A DNA stretch of 64,000 nucleotides from Humulus lupulus (GCF_963169125.1 NC_084796.1:216094448-216158447); one strand, 5' to 3'; shown: positions 34,458 to 47,197, numbered from the stretch's first letter. Program-made: numbers and translations. Notes: generated by a model from the sequence alone, not told the origin.

Positions 34458-37400
34458 TGTAGCGCACCAAAATAATTTTTTTTAGTTTAATTAATTTTGT
34501 GTTTTATTTTTTTTGAACTGTTAAGTGTAAGGAAATTAATTTTTTTAATTGTTTGGTAGAATTATGTGAATTTAATTTGTTAATTGTTTTGTTTAATTAT
34601 TTTAATTTGTAACTTCATGAGTTTTGGTTGAGTGCACCATGGTTCATGGTTAGTAGAAATGTTGTAATGCCCCGGATTCCCTAATATTGTTTAATGGCTG
34701 GATTAGTAGGCCGGGAGGGCCATAACTGTATGATTATGCAGTTAAATGAATTTATGAATGTTTATGAGAATTATATTATAATATGATGTTAAATGCATGC
34801 ATGTGGGTCCACATTTGTTTACAGGGGTGTTTTGGTAATTTGGCCCGTTGAGGGCATAATTGTATATTTGTTTGCATGTCAATGATATATTGTGAGGCCA
34901 CATTATAATGTGGGTTGGTTCGAGTATTTCGGCATGAGACGATCTTTAGGTATACTTTATCGGTTTGGTCATAACAGGTTTAAGCTCGGGGCTCGGGGTG
35001 AGTCTCGGGGAGCTTTTAATGGTTAGAGCGTTACCGGGAATTATAGGGTAACGGGATATGAATTATTGATGTTTGAGAATATTGAGATTAGCGGGAATTG
35101 GGAAGCGTTAATTATGATTAACGGGATAAGTGGAAAGTACCAATTTTACCCTTGAAATGATTTTAGAAGCCTTAAATGACCTAGGGGCATTTAGGTCATT
35201 TGGTAGGATTTATATGACCTTTAAGTTGGCTATAGAAGCATATAGAACAAAACAGAGCAAAACAGGGTCTTCCTTCTCCATCCCGTACACCATTCTCCTC
35301 CATCTCTCCTTTGGAGTTTTTGAGCTCAAAGTGAGGTTTCAAGCTAGGAAATCAAGGGGCTGGGTTTGTAGACTTGGTTCAGCCATTGAAGGAGGTTCAA
35401 ACTTGGATTTAAGGTGAGTTCAGTTATAAGTTTCTGGCTTTTACTCTGTTTTAGTTTAAGATTTCAGTTTGTGATTTCTTTATGATAGTTTGGATTTATG
35501 GAGGTTTTGATTGATGTTTAGCTTGGATTTTGATGAGGGTGAGTTATAGGTGATGTTTAGAGGTTGAATTGAGTGTTTGGAGGAGGTTTGGAGCTGATTT
35601 GAAGGCTTGGTTCCAAGGTAAAATGCAGGGGAAGTCGAGCTGGTGCGTGTTGGGGTTTTGGCTGGTCTGGGTATTGAGCCGCGGCATGGCTGTGGTGCGC
35701 TGCGGCCCATGGTGTCTGACAGAGAGGGCCACCTCTGTTTGAGGGGCGCGTCGTGGTGCGGCTAGGGAGGGCCGCGACCCTTAGGGAATTTTTGGCCAGA
35801 ATGGGGTTTTTAGCTTGGGGATTCAAGCCTTAGGCCTCGGGGTCGAACCTATTACCCGCTTAAGTAGTGTTTGATGTCTCGGAGGCTAGGTTTTGGTTTG
35901 GGAACCCTTTTTTATCATATTCATTGATGAATCCTATATTTTGGTTATGACCAGGTGATGGTCCAGGAATTTAAAGATTGATCGTTCTCAGGGGTCGTTC
36001 TTATAATAACTTTCACTCGAACCAGAGGTAAGAAAACCGTTTATGAATACAGTTCCACCCTGTATATGTATATGATAGGCATGGTTTGTTATTGAAGCAT
36101 ATTGGTTGATATATGTGGACATGGATTGCATATTAAATGCTAGTGAATGTTGATTACCTGTCTATGGCACTGACTAGTCAGGGACACTGACTCAAGAGTC
36201 AGAAATGGCGGAGCGTTATGAACGTCGGGCCAAATGAAGATTAGATCTAATCAATATCAGCATTGAATGGCTCTATGGCATTAGTGCTGGACCGACCCTA
36301 AGGTCGATGAACGTATAAGCGCTTAACTAGTCTAAGACTAGCACTCAGAGCCAGGGCATAGGGCCCCGGTGACTGTTTGTCACATGGCTGGGGAACGAAG
36401 TTCCATAGTTACGACTGTAGAGTCGGGAGGAAGGTTATGTTGGTGACCATTCACCATACACCTATCCTGATCAAACTTATGAGGGGATAACTTATCATTT
36501 AAGCCCTGGTGACCCTATCGTCACATGGCCAAAGGGAGTTGTACCCGCTTTTATGACTTTTACTACTGTCATCTATCTGTTTTGGACTGATGGTCCTAGA
36601 TGATTATTATGATCATTGCTGATATTATATCATGTTTTATTGTGTTTTCTTGCTGGGCCTTGGCTCATGGGTGCTATGTGGTGCAGGTAAAGGGAAAGAG
36701 AAGCTCACCCAACCTTGAGTGGAGAGCTTAGGCGATGTTGTGTACATATTTGGCCGCTTGACCACCACGGTCACGGAGTTCTCAGAGGGACTAGGGGTTT
36801 ACCCTATTTTTTCCACTTAGGTCGGCGGTAACTATAAATTTGAAACAGCAGCGACCGTTTTGTATTATAAACAACTTGTAAACATTTTGAATGGCTCATG
36901 AGCAGTTTATTTACTTAATGAAATGTATCCTTTCCTTTTTACTGGTTTTTCACCTTAACCTGATAATAACACTTAGATCACGTTTTAACCAAAGGACTCG
37001 GGTAGCGGGTCAAATTTCTGGTTCACTGTTTACTGTAACTGTTCTGGGGTAACCAGGGCGTTACAAATGCACTTCAGTACTTGTGTGTGTGCATGTACGT
37101 GGTGAGCATGCAATATTTTTCATATGCATTATTTCTTTCCATTTAATTAATTTATTTAAGTAATTAAAAATAAAAGGCAAGGAAGGAAATAGAGAGAGGG
37201 GCGTGTAGTGTGAAAGGCCAAGATTGGAAGAGTGCAAACTTTCCTTTTTCCTCATTTGTCATCTTTTCTCCAATTTTAAATTTATAGAAAAACCAATATA
37301 TTTTTTTTTTAAAATGGACTTTATTACATTAAGGGAAATGGCAATATTGTCTTATTATTGTTTGGGTAAGTAAATGAGATTTGATGGTGTGTGAACTAGC

Positions 37401-40328
37401 CTTCTTTGGCCGAGTATAGAAGGAAATAGGGTTAGAAAAACATAGACGATTGGAGGCTAGGGTTAGAAATCCCTAGGGTAAGTATTTGGTTCATAGTGAT
37501 TTTGTTAGTTTCCACCTCTTCTTGAATCTAAGATCATGGTTTGTTTTCATTTCTTTTGTGTGGTGTATTAGAAAATCCCTAAGGGGTTTGGTCAAGGTGG
37601 TGGCCATTGTTTGGGTCCTTGTGTTCTAGCAAGAGAGGTAATGGAAACTTTGCCTTATGGTGGTTGTTCTTGTCACTTTTGTTCTCGTTGTTTTGTTTTC
37701 ATAAGGATATTGATTTTTGATGTTGGAATGTTTTTTTTTTATTTTGAAGTTGTAGTTTATTGAATTATTCTATTGTTGTTGCTACAAGGAATAATTATAT
37801 TGCTATGATATGTTTTGATTAAAGGCATGTTAGGTTTTAAATTGATAAATGGAAAAAAGAATGGGAATGGTGTATGTTTCGGCCTTATAGTATGTTTTAG
37901 GGTTTGTGTTGTTTTCTTTCATATTCTTGTAAGCGTGCAAAAGAGTTGAGTTGTTTGACTATGAATATTTCGGCCTAGGGGTCCTTTTTGCATGGTTGGG
38001 TTATTTTCTTATGTTATTGAAACTACATGTTGTCATTGGTGATCATAGGAGCATGCTAGGTTTTGTTTGGGTTTGGAAGCAACAAGAGATAAAACATATT
38101 GTAGGTTTCGGCCTAGTGCTTGAATAAAAGGATTTTGAACTTTCTTGATTCTCTTGACTTTGTTTTTAAATTTTGGAGTAATGGGCATGTTGTTAATTGG
38201 AATAATTCATGTTATTAGGTTGTATAGGATTCAACATGAGCATGCATTGTGGGGTAGGATTGTTTTTAATGATGGTTTTTCTTGCTTAAATATATTCGTG
38301 AATTGTTCAAGTGTAGAAACATGTTAGGTTATGTCTTCGTATGATTAAAGTGGCAATTTTGATAATTGTAAGATCATTGTTTTTTTTTAATTATTTGGTA
38401 GTGTTGATATTAAATGATTTTTTTTTAATTCACAAATGAAGCATTAAAATAATATTTTGATTTTATGTAAGTAATGGGCATTATATTTCACATGATAATA
38501 AGCTTTTATTCAAAATAATTAACATGCAGGATTTTTACATAATTTGTGAAAAGAACATGGTTTAAATTCAATTATATGATTTTTATCAAATAATATGCTT
38601 GCTGGAATTTTTGGTTATTAAGAAAAAATATATTTTTAATTAAGATTTGTAAAACATATACTCCAATAAATTAAGTCTTAAATTTTATGTATGAAAAATG
38701 TAAATTTTTCCATACTTTATATATGTATTTTCACACTTATAAATATGTAGTTTTTTTATGACAAGTAAGAAAAAATATATTTTTCTAAAAGCAACCAAGA
38801 AATTCATTTAGTCATTATAAGTAACTACAAATTTTGTCAAAATTTATAATTGTTATTTAATAATAGATGGGATTATTATTTCATGAGAAATGAAAAGGCT
38901 AAAAGAATTATTTGAGAAAATTAAATTTTGTAATAATGTTTTGAATGAAAAATATGTGGTTAAAGAAATGATGAAGTAATAACTAAGTGGTAAATAAATT
39001 ATGCTTGCTGAATTTTTAATAAATGGTAATAAGATAAGCATGTAGAAATTATCGACTTTAAACGTTAAATTTTAAGAGCACTCCAACATATGCATGTTAC
39101 ATGCAAGTGTACTTTTACGTTAAAAAATACGCCTATTATTCAAACATATGATTTTTATTTTGTAACCATGAAGAATTGATGGGTAGAACTAGAATTATTC
39201 TTTTATGATTTTATGTAAAATTATTTTATGTTTGTAATTATAGGGCAACTTGTGCCACGTGTGCATGACTCATGCACACTTGGGGTATGTATGTTGGGCA
39301 TGGGTATTCTTACGTGATTTTAAAGACGAACATTAGATTGTCATTATAGGCTCGTTGTGACATTTTCACACTTTATCTTGCTTGGACCTGAGGTAAGGAA
39401 CTTAGAAAGAATTTTCTATGTATTGTGCTATGAAAGGTATGACTTGTTATGTTGCAAGAAATAAATTTTTATGAAAAGTGTAAATTCTATGATTTGATAT
39501 GCTACGATAATTCAAGTGCTATGAAATGTGTAATTTCTATGTTTTTGTGTGAACTCTGACACGTGCTTTGTATGATGAATGTAAAGAAAAGTTTGCTAGC
39601 GTACCGAATGCGACGCAACAAAGGAGTTACTAATGATATGACATAACTCAAAGGGTGAACGCACCGAGGTTATTGAAGGACCTGAGATCCTATTTACCTC
39701 GTAGAAGAGGTCTTACCGTCCGATGTTTTTACTGGTTGCCTCAAGATGTGACATGGACAATAGAGGTGTCATGATCACAAAGAGTGTGTTTATGATGTGT
39801 GATTGTGATGTATGACTACGATTACATTTATGATTATGATTATAAACTATGAGTATGAAGATGTTATGTTTTGCCCTGGTTTACGATACATGTTATTCTT
39901 GTGTTTTCTTTGATTTTGTGGTATTGTTGTACTTCCTTACTAGGCTTTTAGCTCACCCCCTTACTTTCCCCTTTTCACGTTGACAATAGGGTTTCTCATT
40001 GGCACACGTTGTGATGTGAGGAGTTCTGACGTCTAAGTATGTATGGCGTGGGGTGTCTATGAACGTACAACGATCAATATGAGCGCCAAGAATAAAAGAA
40101 CCTATGTCATGAATTTTATTTTTAATTACGTCAATGGGACTTAAAATTTTATTTTATTTTATTTCTAAATATTGCATAATGACACATTGTTTTTATTTTT
40201 CAACTATTGGGCCCAGTATGCATGTTTTACTAAGGCCCCACTGAGATTTTCCCTAAAATGATATTTTTTTTATTAACTAAGAGTTGAGTGATGTTTTATA
40301 AAAGAAAACAATTAGGGAGTGTTTTACA
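34458..40328 (+). repeat. Long 3' LTR (about 3.5 kb) split by a solo LTR
   Basis: LTR start TGTAGCGCACCAAAATAA at 34458; first part to 34662, second part 37066-40328. The end ...GAGTGTTTTACA mirrors the start. TACTAGGCTTTTAGCTCACC at 39940-39957 is the LTR motif shared with the other families here. AT-rich, T-runs at several places; ORFs at 38145-38327 and 38853-39041 are chance. No second LTR is present, so the end rests on motif symmetry. Confidence 0.7.
34663..37065 (+). repeat. Solo LTR, 2403 bp, near-perfect 5-bp target duplication
   Basis: Begins TGTAATGCCCCGGATTCCC and ends CAGGGCGTTACA. Flanks AATGT (34658-34662) and AATGC (37066-37070) match at four of five bases. It is the same family as the LTR starting at 63105 and related to that at 23502. 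It has TTGCTGGGCCTTGGCTCATGG at 36650-36670 and GC-richer segments at 35640-35800 that produce the opposite-strand ORFs there, which I treat as chance. Confidence 0.85.
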
Positions 40329-40388
40329 CTACCAATCCAATGCTTCAAGACCAATCAAAATACCAACCTAAACATTATTATCAACATT
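40329..40388. other. Short spacer, nothing seen
   Basis: Sixty bases between the LTR end and the CACTA-like terminus, without recognisable content. Confidence 0.4.
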
Positions 40389-41145
40389 CACTACTACAAA
40401 TATAGGCTTTCTCTGCGAGTTTTTTTGAACAATAAATAAAAAGTGCAGAGAAAAGGTTTGAATGAGTCAAAAATATTATATTTAATGTCCGAGCCCTATT
40501 TTATTGCGGTTTTAAAAAATAAACGCAGTTAAAAGTTTGAACTGGGGACTTTTCTCTGCGGTTTTGGCTATCTAAGCGCGGAGAAAACCTTTCCCCTTGA
40601 TTAATCTGGCCGAGACCCTACCTTCTCCCTCTCATTTCGAATTTTTCCCTTTGACAGAGGCATAATCACGCGGCTCCACCACCGTCCCCAGCCACGGGTA
40701 AGCCCCATTATGACCATTTTAGTTTGTTTTTTTTTCATTTTCTTTCATATTAAAGCTTTAAATCATGTAAATATACTTAATATTGATTTATTTTGAAGTT
40801 TTGAGGTAAAAATGAAGAAATATTGAGTGGGTTTAATGGGGTTTCAATGTATGTTTATAGGGTTATTTTCAAAGTTTTTTCTAACATTTTCGAAAGTTTA
40901 TATATAATTAGAAGACATTTTCATTGTTCAAAACATGTATTGATCACTAAAACTTGATTTTTTTAATATATATTTCGGTTTTAGGGTATTTTTTATATTA
41001 TTTTATTTATAATAATGTTATTTACATAATTTTTTATATTAAAATATTCTTTCTTAAATAATTTTTTATATTATTTAGGTAATGATTTTTTTAAAGTATA
41101 TTTTTGTTAATTATATTATTTTAGGATCAATTCAATTACCATATA
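40389..41145 (+). mobile_element. CACTA-like element, 5' end only
   Basis: CACTACTACAAATATAGGC at 40389 resembles a CACTA terminus. Subterminal motifs repeat in both directions: CTCTGCGAGTTTTTTT, AAAGTGCAGAGAAAA, TTGCGGTTTTAAAAAA, AAACGCAGTT and CTCTGCGGTTTTGGC (40412-40568). A C-rich untranslated region with a possible splice donor GGGTAAG follows near 40695. The element is interrupted by the LTR that starts at 41146, and its remainder is not found within the window. Confidence 0.55.
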
Positions 41146-42972
41146 TGTAGAGTCCCAGAATGTTTACTTAGTTAGCTAGCTAGTAGTAGTTGTAGTATTT
41201 CAAATTTCATGGATTTTGGTTCAAACCGGGACTTAGTTGGAAACTCCTAGCAATAGTTATGGATTTTATAAGTTTAACCTATAGTTTAAGAATATTAATT
41301 ATAACATAAGGTTTGATTAATATTGCTGGTTATAATTATGGTAATTATTATAACTTAAGGTTTAGATAGAGCCAATACGAATATGACACTTGTCATAAGC
41401 ATGGTTATTCCAAAGGTTTAGATAGAGCCAATAGGATTATGACACTTGTCATGTGCATGATTATTAAGGAATTATAATTTTAATGATAAAATAAGGGAAT
41501 ATAAGACTTAGTCTTCACCAAAATCTGTTAGGGTCGTAAGTTGACTCAGTAAAAATAGTTATCCAACATTAATTATGATGAAAAAGTGCAATTACGTATT
41601 TAAAATAATCACGTATGTCGATATATCACAGCATTAGAGGCGATATATCGCCTGACGCTGAATACAAAAAACACGTTGACGCTGCACGATCGTACGAACT
41701 CGGAATAAATGGACAGCCGATATATCGCCAAATAGGGGCGATATATCGCCCATATTATCATTTTTTTTATATATTTTTTTTATTTTTAAAAACCACCTTT
41801 GACTCCTTAGACCTACCTCTGTTAGTTTTGACCGAGTCTTCAGCCTCTGATTGACGAAAAATCAATTATCTTCAATTAAATTCATTATTTTTATTCAAAT
41901 CGAAATGGGGTTAGTTTCACTCCTTACCTCTATAAATAGGACCTAGTACCCAACCCTTTCACTTACTCTTCAGTTGTGATCAGAATCCAAGGTGCTAGTG
42001 AGAACATAAGAGTGATACACTTGGGTTGGGAAAGAAAAAGCTTTATGATTCTTAAGCTTTATCAAACACTTGGGAAGTAAGGATTATAGTATTTCAGTAT
42101 TGGAGTTAGGCCAATCTATAAGGTCAACAAAGGTACCCTTATTGTTAAGTTCAATTCTGTTTGATTCCTTAGTCTCTTAGTTTTATTAAGGTTCTAACTT
42201 TTGTTATGGTTTTGTGGTTAGGATTTTAAGTTCTTTGAACTTAAGGTGTCTTTTCAGTAAGTTTTCTCTTGGTGGTTTAGTTCTATTCTTTTTATCTATT
42301 TCCTCTAGAAATACTCACTGTTCTATTACTGGTTTTAGGAGTATTCCAAGCCTCGCATTTGTTCTCATATCCCGGTTTTTGTAAGGAAAATAGGCTAGAT
42401 CTTGTATGTTTGTATGATATGTTATGCCTTTATGTTATGTTATGTATAATATGTTATGATAAGTTTATGTTTTAATATGTTATGTTATGATTTACCCTAC
42501 CTCAAATATTAGACACGGGACGTAGATGGTTTCTCACATGTCATAATGGCCATTATTAGTGTAGTCTTATATGTTATGATATGATGGTTATGTTTATGTT
42601 AGTTTTTCCTTGCTGGGCATTAGGCTCACTCCTTTTCTTTTAGTGTGATGTAGAGGCAAAAGGATTCATGGAAGCTTGGTGTGTGTATGGAGGTGAATGG
42701 AGTGGATGGGCTGCGTGTCGATTCGAGGACAACGTTTTTTTTTTAGTCTCTTTAAATTACATTTTTATGTATTTTTCCGCATTGAGCTTTGTAAACAATT
42801 TTATTTAAAGTTATGTTTTATTTTAAAACAATGAGCTCATTTATGTATTACAAATATTATTTTTTTAAGTTTTCAATAAAGTTATGAATTTTCTTATGTA
42901 TGTTTCTTCAGGGTTATAGTTATGTCTAGTAGGTTTAATGACCTAAGTCTCATAGATAGTTGGGTCGTTACA
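41146..42972 (+). repeat. 5' LTR, 1827 bp
   Basis: TGTAGAGTCCCAGAATG to GGTCGTTACA, edge fixed by the primer site. Four CGATATATCG-type palindromes at 41619-41628, 41641-41650, 41718-41727 and 41739-41748. TATA box CTCTATAAATAGG at 41931-41943 lies about 180 bp after the last palindrome. TTGCTGGGCATTAGGCTCAC at 42610-42629. The 60-bp unit around 42491-42530 is single here but double in the 3' LTR. Confidence 0.93.
41931..41943 (+). promoter_or_regulatory. LTR TATA box
   Basis: CTCTATAAATAGG, matching plant TATA boxes and conserved in the other LTRs of the family (62308-62320; minus strand near 5638-5650 and 7152-7163). The presumed transcript start, the beginning of R, would lie about 30 bp downstream. 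Confidence 0.75.
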
Positions 42973-42974
42973 GT

Positions 42975-42990
42975 TGGTATCAGAGCAACG
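42975..42990 (+). other. Primer binding site (tRNA-iMet)
   Basis: TTGGTATCAGAGCAAC two bases after the 5' LTR, an exact match to TGGTATCAGAGC. Confidence 0.92.
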
Positions 42991-43126
42991 ATCCATTTTT
43001 CATGAAATTCTCCTTGATACACACACTCGAGCTCTGTATCTAACCGCCCAATGTAAGTATTTATGTTTTAGTTATTATGTTTATGTGTTATATCTAACGT
43101 TTTAGTCTTAAGTTTTCAGTTAAGAT

Positions 43127-43576
43127 ATGGATGGAGCTTTATCATATAACGATATCTGAGTCATTAAAGCCTTAAAAAGGATTAGAGAACCAATAGATAC
43201 CATAGGAATATTGGAGAGAATCACTCGGAGATTTCTTACATTCCATAATCAAATAGTTCTTCTCCAAGAAACTAAGCAAATAATGATCAAAGCTACGGAG
43301 CAATATATTTTAGTAATTAGGCTTTTTAGAGATTTTCCTGTTGTAATTGCTGCTTTGGAAGAAATATGGGAGACAATAGACGCTGATGATGAAGTACTAG
43401 CGACTATGAGATATTATTTTCTCATAATAAGATTTATATCTAAGATGGAATTCCAATTCACACAAGAACAAAATAATATAATCTTTACCAATCTTCCAAG
43501 AGGAATTTTTTAGGCTCACGAAAATGATGATTACGAAGAGATAGATTATGACATGTTAGATTAAGGATCTGAAGTA
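43127..43576 (+). pseudogene. Extra leader ORF, second copy, broken
   Basis: Homologue of 3853-4314. It reads MDGALSYNDI, a stop, then VIKALKRIREP, LERITRRFLTFHNQ, IRLFRDFPVVIAALEEIWET and RYYFLIIRF, a stop after LPRGIF, then HENDDYEEIDYDMLD, again an acidic tail. A four-residue insertion lies after FHN relative to the other copy. Three in-frame stops (about 43157, 43511, 43562) inactivate it. The CACTA transposon inserted about 60 bp after its end. Confidence 0.7.
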
Positions 43577-43789
43577 TTTTTAGAATAGATTAGTTTATTT
43601 ATTTATTTTATTTATTATTTTGCCTTTATGATTCACTACAACAATATTGAGTATATATTACATTAAAGAATAGCATATTTTTAAAAGTGCTATTATTAAT
43701 GGGGGATTAAAAAACACGGAACTGATGAATAGTGGGGATTAAAATTTTTGGCGCCATATGATTAAAATCCGAGGCGGCAAAATGAATTT

Positions 43790-44221
43790 ATGCCAAAATT
43801 CCCTTTCTCTCAGATTTTCTCAAGCCTTTCTCTAAGTTACCCTTTCTCTCAGCCTCCATCTCTCACTCACGAAGCCCTCTCCACCCTCTCTGCCCTCACG
43901 AAGACTCACCGCCCTCACTGCCCTCAACTCATCTCTGCCTCACCGCCCTCACGAAGTCTCTCCGCCCTCAACTCATCTCTGCCTCCGCCCTCACGAAGTC
44001 TCTCCGCCCTCACCGAAGTCTCTCCGCCCTCACCGAAGTCTCTGCCTCACGAAGACTCGCTCCAGAGTCGCGTCTCTCTGCCTCTCCATCTGGACAGTAG
44101 TTGCGTCTCCTGCCTGATATTATATTTTGTGTTCACCGATCGCCTCAACGACGAGGAGTCTCTTTCACTCTCTTCCGATCGTGGCTGGCCTTGTGCTCAT
44201 TTATTAGTTAATCGTTGTTAA
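43790..44221 (+). other. C/T-rich 5' region with tandem repeats and a low-complexity ORF
   Basis: A 19-22 bp unit of the form CCGCCCTCACGAAGTCTCT recurs about eight times between 43863 and 44056. The 143-aa ORF over it is Ser/Pro/Leu low complexity and has no domain. In CACTA elements such C/T-rich stretches are usually untranslated leader and promoter DNA; a protein product is not supported. Confidence 0.55.
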
Positions 44222-47190
44222 ATTTTCTTATAAAGTTCATTTAAAAAAAAAAAACTGGGAGCTTTCCATTTCTAAAGTGAGAGTAAAACTCATTATTTCT
44301 AACTAACAAACTTGTAATTAGGTACTTCTTAAGTCTTTCTTATATAAAAGATTGGCCTGTCTGATTCTGCTTGTAGATTTTGTGCATTCATCTAAAGCGT
44401 GTTTCCTTTAATGTGTTCGGCGAATCCTTTAAACTTCAGGTAATGCAATTTTCAGTTATCTTGATTCCTAAGATTTCTAACACTTGTAAGCCCCAAAAAA
44501 TAGAAGGTTCCGGAACAGTTTTCCATGAAATCCAGGAAACACTTATAAATTGCTGCATTTTAAAAAAAAAAATTGGTCATTGATTGTATGTGATTGCAAA
44601 GTTTTTAAATACTCTTTGCCTTCACAGCCAAGTATTTGTAATGTGATTTTCAAGATGTGTCGACTTCTGACTCAAATCAATTTTAGTTTCTTAAGCATCT
44701 TTTTAGGATTAAGTTGCATATGTTATATGGATTTTGCACATGTTATGTGTTTTGGCTTTATGGTAGATGTTATAAACTACCTCGTATATGTTTACAATCA
44801 TTGCTTAAGACTTCAAAAAATTGTCTTAATGGGTTTCCATTTTACTGTTGTAGTTTGTTGATTTTTATTTATTATTTTTTTGGTAGGAATTGCATCAATT
44901 CTTTACAATCCTAATCATACTATTACCTACAAAATAAATTGAGGAAAAAAATACCAGTTTTAGTTTCGAAAGGAAATTAAAACCGAACAATTCGAGAAAT
45001 TTACGTAGTTAGTTCTCATATTCTCACATTTACATCATATTCATGTATTTCTATAAATTTGTTTAAACCTACTTTTCTTAGGTTCATTTTCTAATAATCC
45101 AAACAAATTAGGAAGATCAAAATTGGGATAAAAACCATTCAAGTTGGCTAATCTTAATATAATCTCCTAATTTTTATTTATTTTTTATTGAAGACCTTAG
45201 ATTAAAAGTCAGTGAATGTATGCCATTTGTGATAACAAATCTTGCCCCACGTGGCTTTAAATGAAACTTTAGTCTACCAATAATTATACCACAAGTTAAT
45301 TTATATATATAGAGAGAGAGATCCAATTAAGGTAAAGTCAACCGTTGTATAGAAAATACCACATTAGCCTTACAATTAATCATCTATATAGATATTATTT
45401 ATGAATGTATGTATATAACATTGCTCTGTTATTAATACAGGTCGTCCCATCCCTTCGTCAATAATCTTATATTTCTCTGGTATCGGCTTGCACTCAGGTT
45501 CCCACATATCATATTGTGAACTTCTGTCCTAACTAAACTTATTTTGAAAGGTATTTTTTTTAAAAAAGTTTTGTACAATTTTCTTATTGACATGCATATA
45601 TAAATATATATATGTATGTATAACATATAGTAAGAAGAACTAGTGGTGTATACGCGTGTAGTTGTTTGAATATTGTATGGTAATATACTTTATAATTTAT
45701 AAAGGCTATTATTACATATATAAAAATATATATTTTATGCTTGTTGTTTAATTTTAGTGTTCTTAACATACGATTGATACAGGGCAATTTAGTACATGCC
45801 GGAGGAAGAGTTATTTGTTCAGCCGAAGGAGATTTTCAATAATACAATTACCAGAGCAAACTAAGTACGACGGTAATAAACTTATCCAAATAACCCAAAA
45901 CTCTATTAAAATTTTAGTATTATTCTATAATAAATCAAACTCAGCTAATCATATGATTTAAGTTTATATATTTTGCTTATGGAATATTTTTAATTTATAT
46001 AAGCTCCTCACATTCACAGTCTGTGCATATATGTTAGCATGCAAAGTTACGACTTACATGGTTGAACATGTATGTAATCTTAATTAAATCCCAGTATATT
46101 ACGGTTAAACAGATTTAATGTTGTTGGTATCCTTAATTCTAACCAGCTTCGATCTTACCCAAGGATACAAACAAAGTAATGAAATAATATATAATTCGTG
46201 TGTGGCCTCCTTTGATTTTCTCTCTTAGCTAGGAATTGGCTATGTGTGTGTTGTGTTTAATTAGTTCTTTCATGAAAGGTGGGTAGTTGGATTTGTTGTC
46301 ACTGACTGTATTGCTACATACTGAAATCATTGATTTGCTTCTTCTAGCGCAAAAATATAAGGTAAACACAAGCAGAAAAACACAAAACTAGTGATGGATC
46401 GATCTTTCTTTTGATCGGGCAGGAAAACACACACAATATCATAGAATGAGTGATCACAGAGACAGTGGTTTCTAAGCATTGAAATCTATAAGATGGTTTA
46501 GTTTTCTTTGTTCAAAAAAAAAAAAAAAAAACAGAATAAGAACTGAACTAAAGGAGGTTATTATATTTTTTAATCAATGATCATTTGAGTATGTAAATAA
46601 TATCTATGTCTTTGTTCATGTAATTTTTATTTTGATCTTATAAGCATGTTGTTCTTTCAATATGAGATAATTGTGACATGACTTTTTGATTTATTGGGTT
46701 CTCTACACAAGTTTCTAAATTTCTTTAACTCTTTTAGAAATTCAGAATTGAAGGGAACTTTATTTGCAGCAGTTTGCAAGAGGTATGTTTTCTTTTATTT
46801 TTGTTAAAATACTTTGCAAATGTTAGAGGATTTTGAATATCTTAGATATTCATCCATAGTGAAGTAGGTTCTGAGATTATTATTATTGTGTGCTGCGGTG
46901 ATAACGGAAGGTTGAGAACTTGTGTGTATTAGTGAAGTAGGTTCTGAGAAATTTGTGTGCTGCGGCGAGATAAGGAAGAAAACTTGTGTGTTGATTGAAT
47001 ATTTTGAATTGATAATGATTGATGGTTGGTTAATAAATATGGCTGGATTGTTTTCTGATTTTCTGTTAGTTATTTGATGTATATCTAATAAACTTCAAAA
47101 ACCATAGAAATTTGAAAGTAGAATCGAAACCCATGTGGGGAAATATATTAGAATAATTATAGAAATAGCTTCTTGCAATTCAAAAATATA
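44222..47190 (+). other. CACTA 5' interior, no intact gene
   Basis: AT-rich. The block at 46848-47020 (two copies of GAAGTAGGTTCTGAGA about 80 bp apart) matches the small CACTA element at 21310-21460. A short exon-like piece, AG-bounded and followed by GTATGT, lies at about 46739-46781. A minus-strand exon-like piece is listed separately at 45439-45523. ORFs at 44380-44914 and 45432-45787 show no domains. A run of A bases lies at 46515-46532. Confidence 0.5.
45439..45523 (-). pseudogene. Possible captured exon of unknown gene
   Basis: Minus strand, 85 nt open in one frame, bounded by an acceptor (GACAG) and a donor (GTATTA). It encodes SSQYDMWEPECKPIPEKY followed by KIIDEGMGRP, a composition more like a real protein than surrounding translations. 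I cannot name the family. It lies on the same strand as the phosphatase exons 1.7 kb away but is not phosphatase sequence. Confidence 0.3.
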
Positions 47191-47197
47191 TTAGAAT

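Larger units (their letters stand above)
29745..40328 (+). mobile_element. Chromovirus gag-pol with long split 3' LTR
   Basis: Gag (5' cut), protease, RT, RNase H and integrase in order, then a polypurine tract and a 3' LTR beginning at 34458. The LTR is interrupted by a solo LTR (34663-37065) and ends ...AGTGTTTTACA at 40328. The 5' LTR and gag start are missing. It diverges from the 41146-63104 family in protein and LTR. Confidence 0.85.

Noticed and set aside
35480..35826. Minus-strand ORFs of 62-89 aa in the solo LTR
   Set aside because: They come from a GC-richer part of the LTR and have no recognisable domain; the related LTRs do not keep the frames.
43790..44221. 143-aa Ser/Pro-rich protein gene
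   Set aside because: Produced by a C/T-rich tandem repeat; no conserved domain and typical of CACTA untranslated leader.
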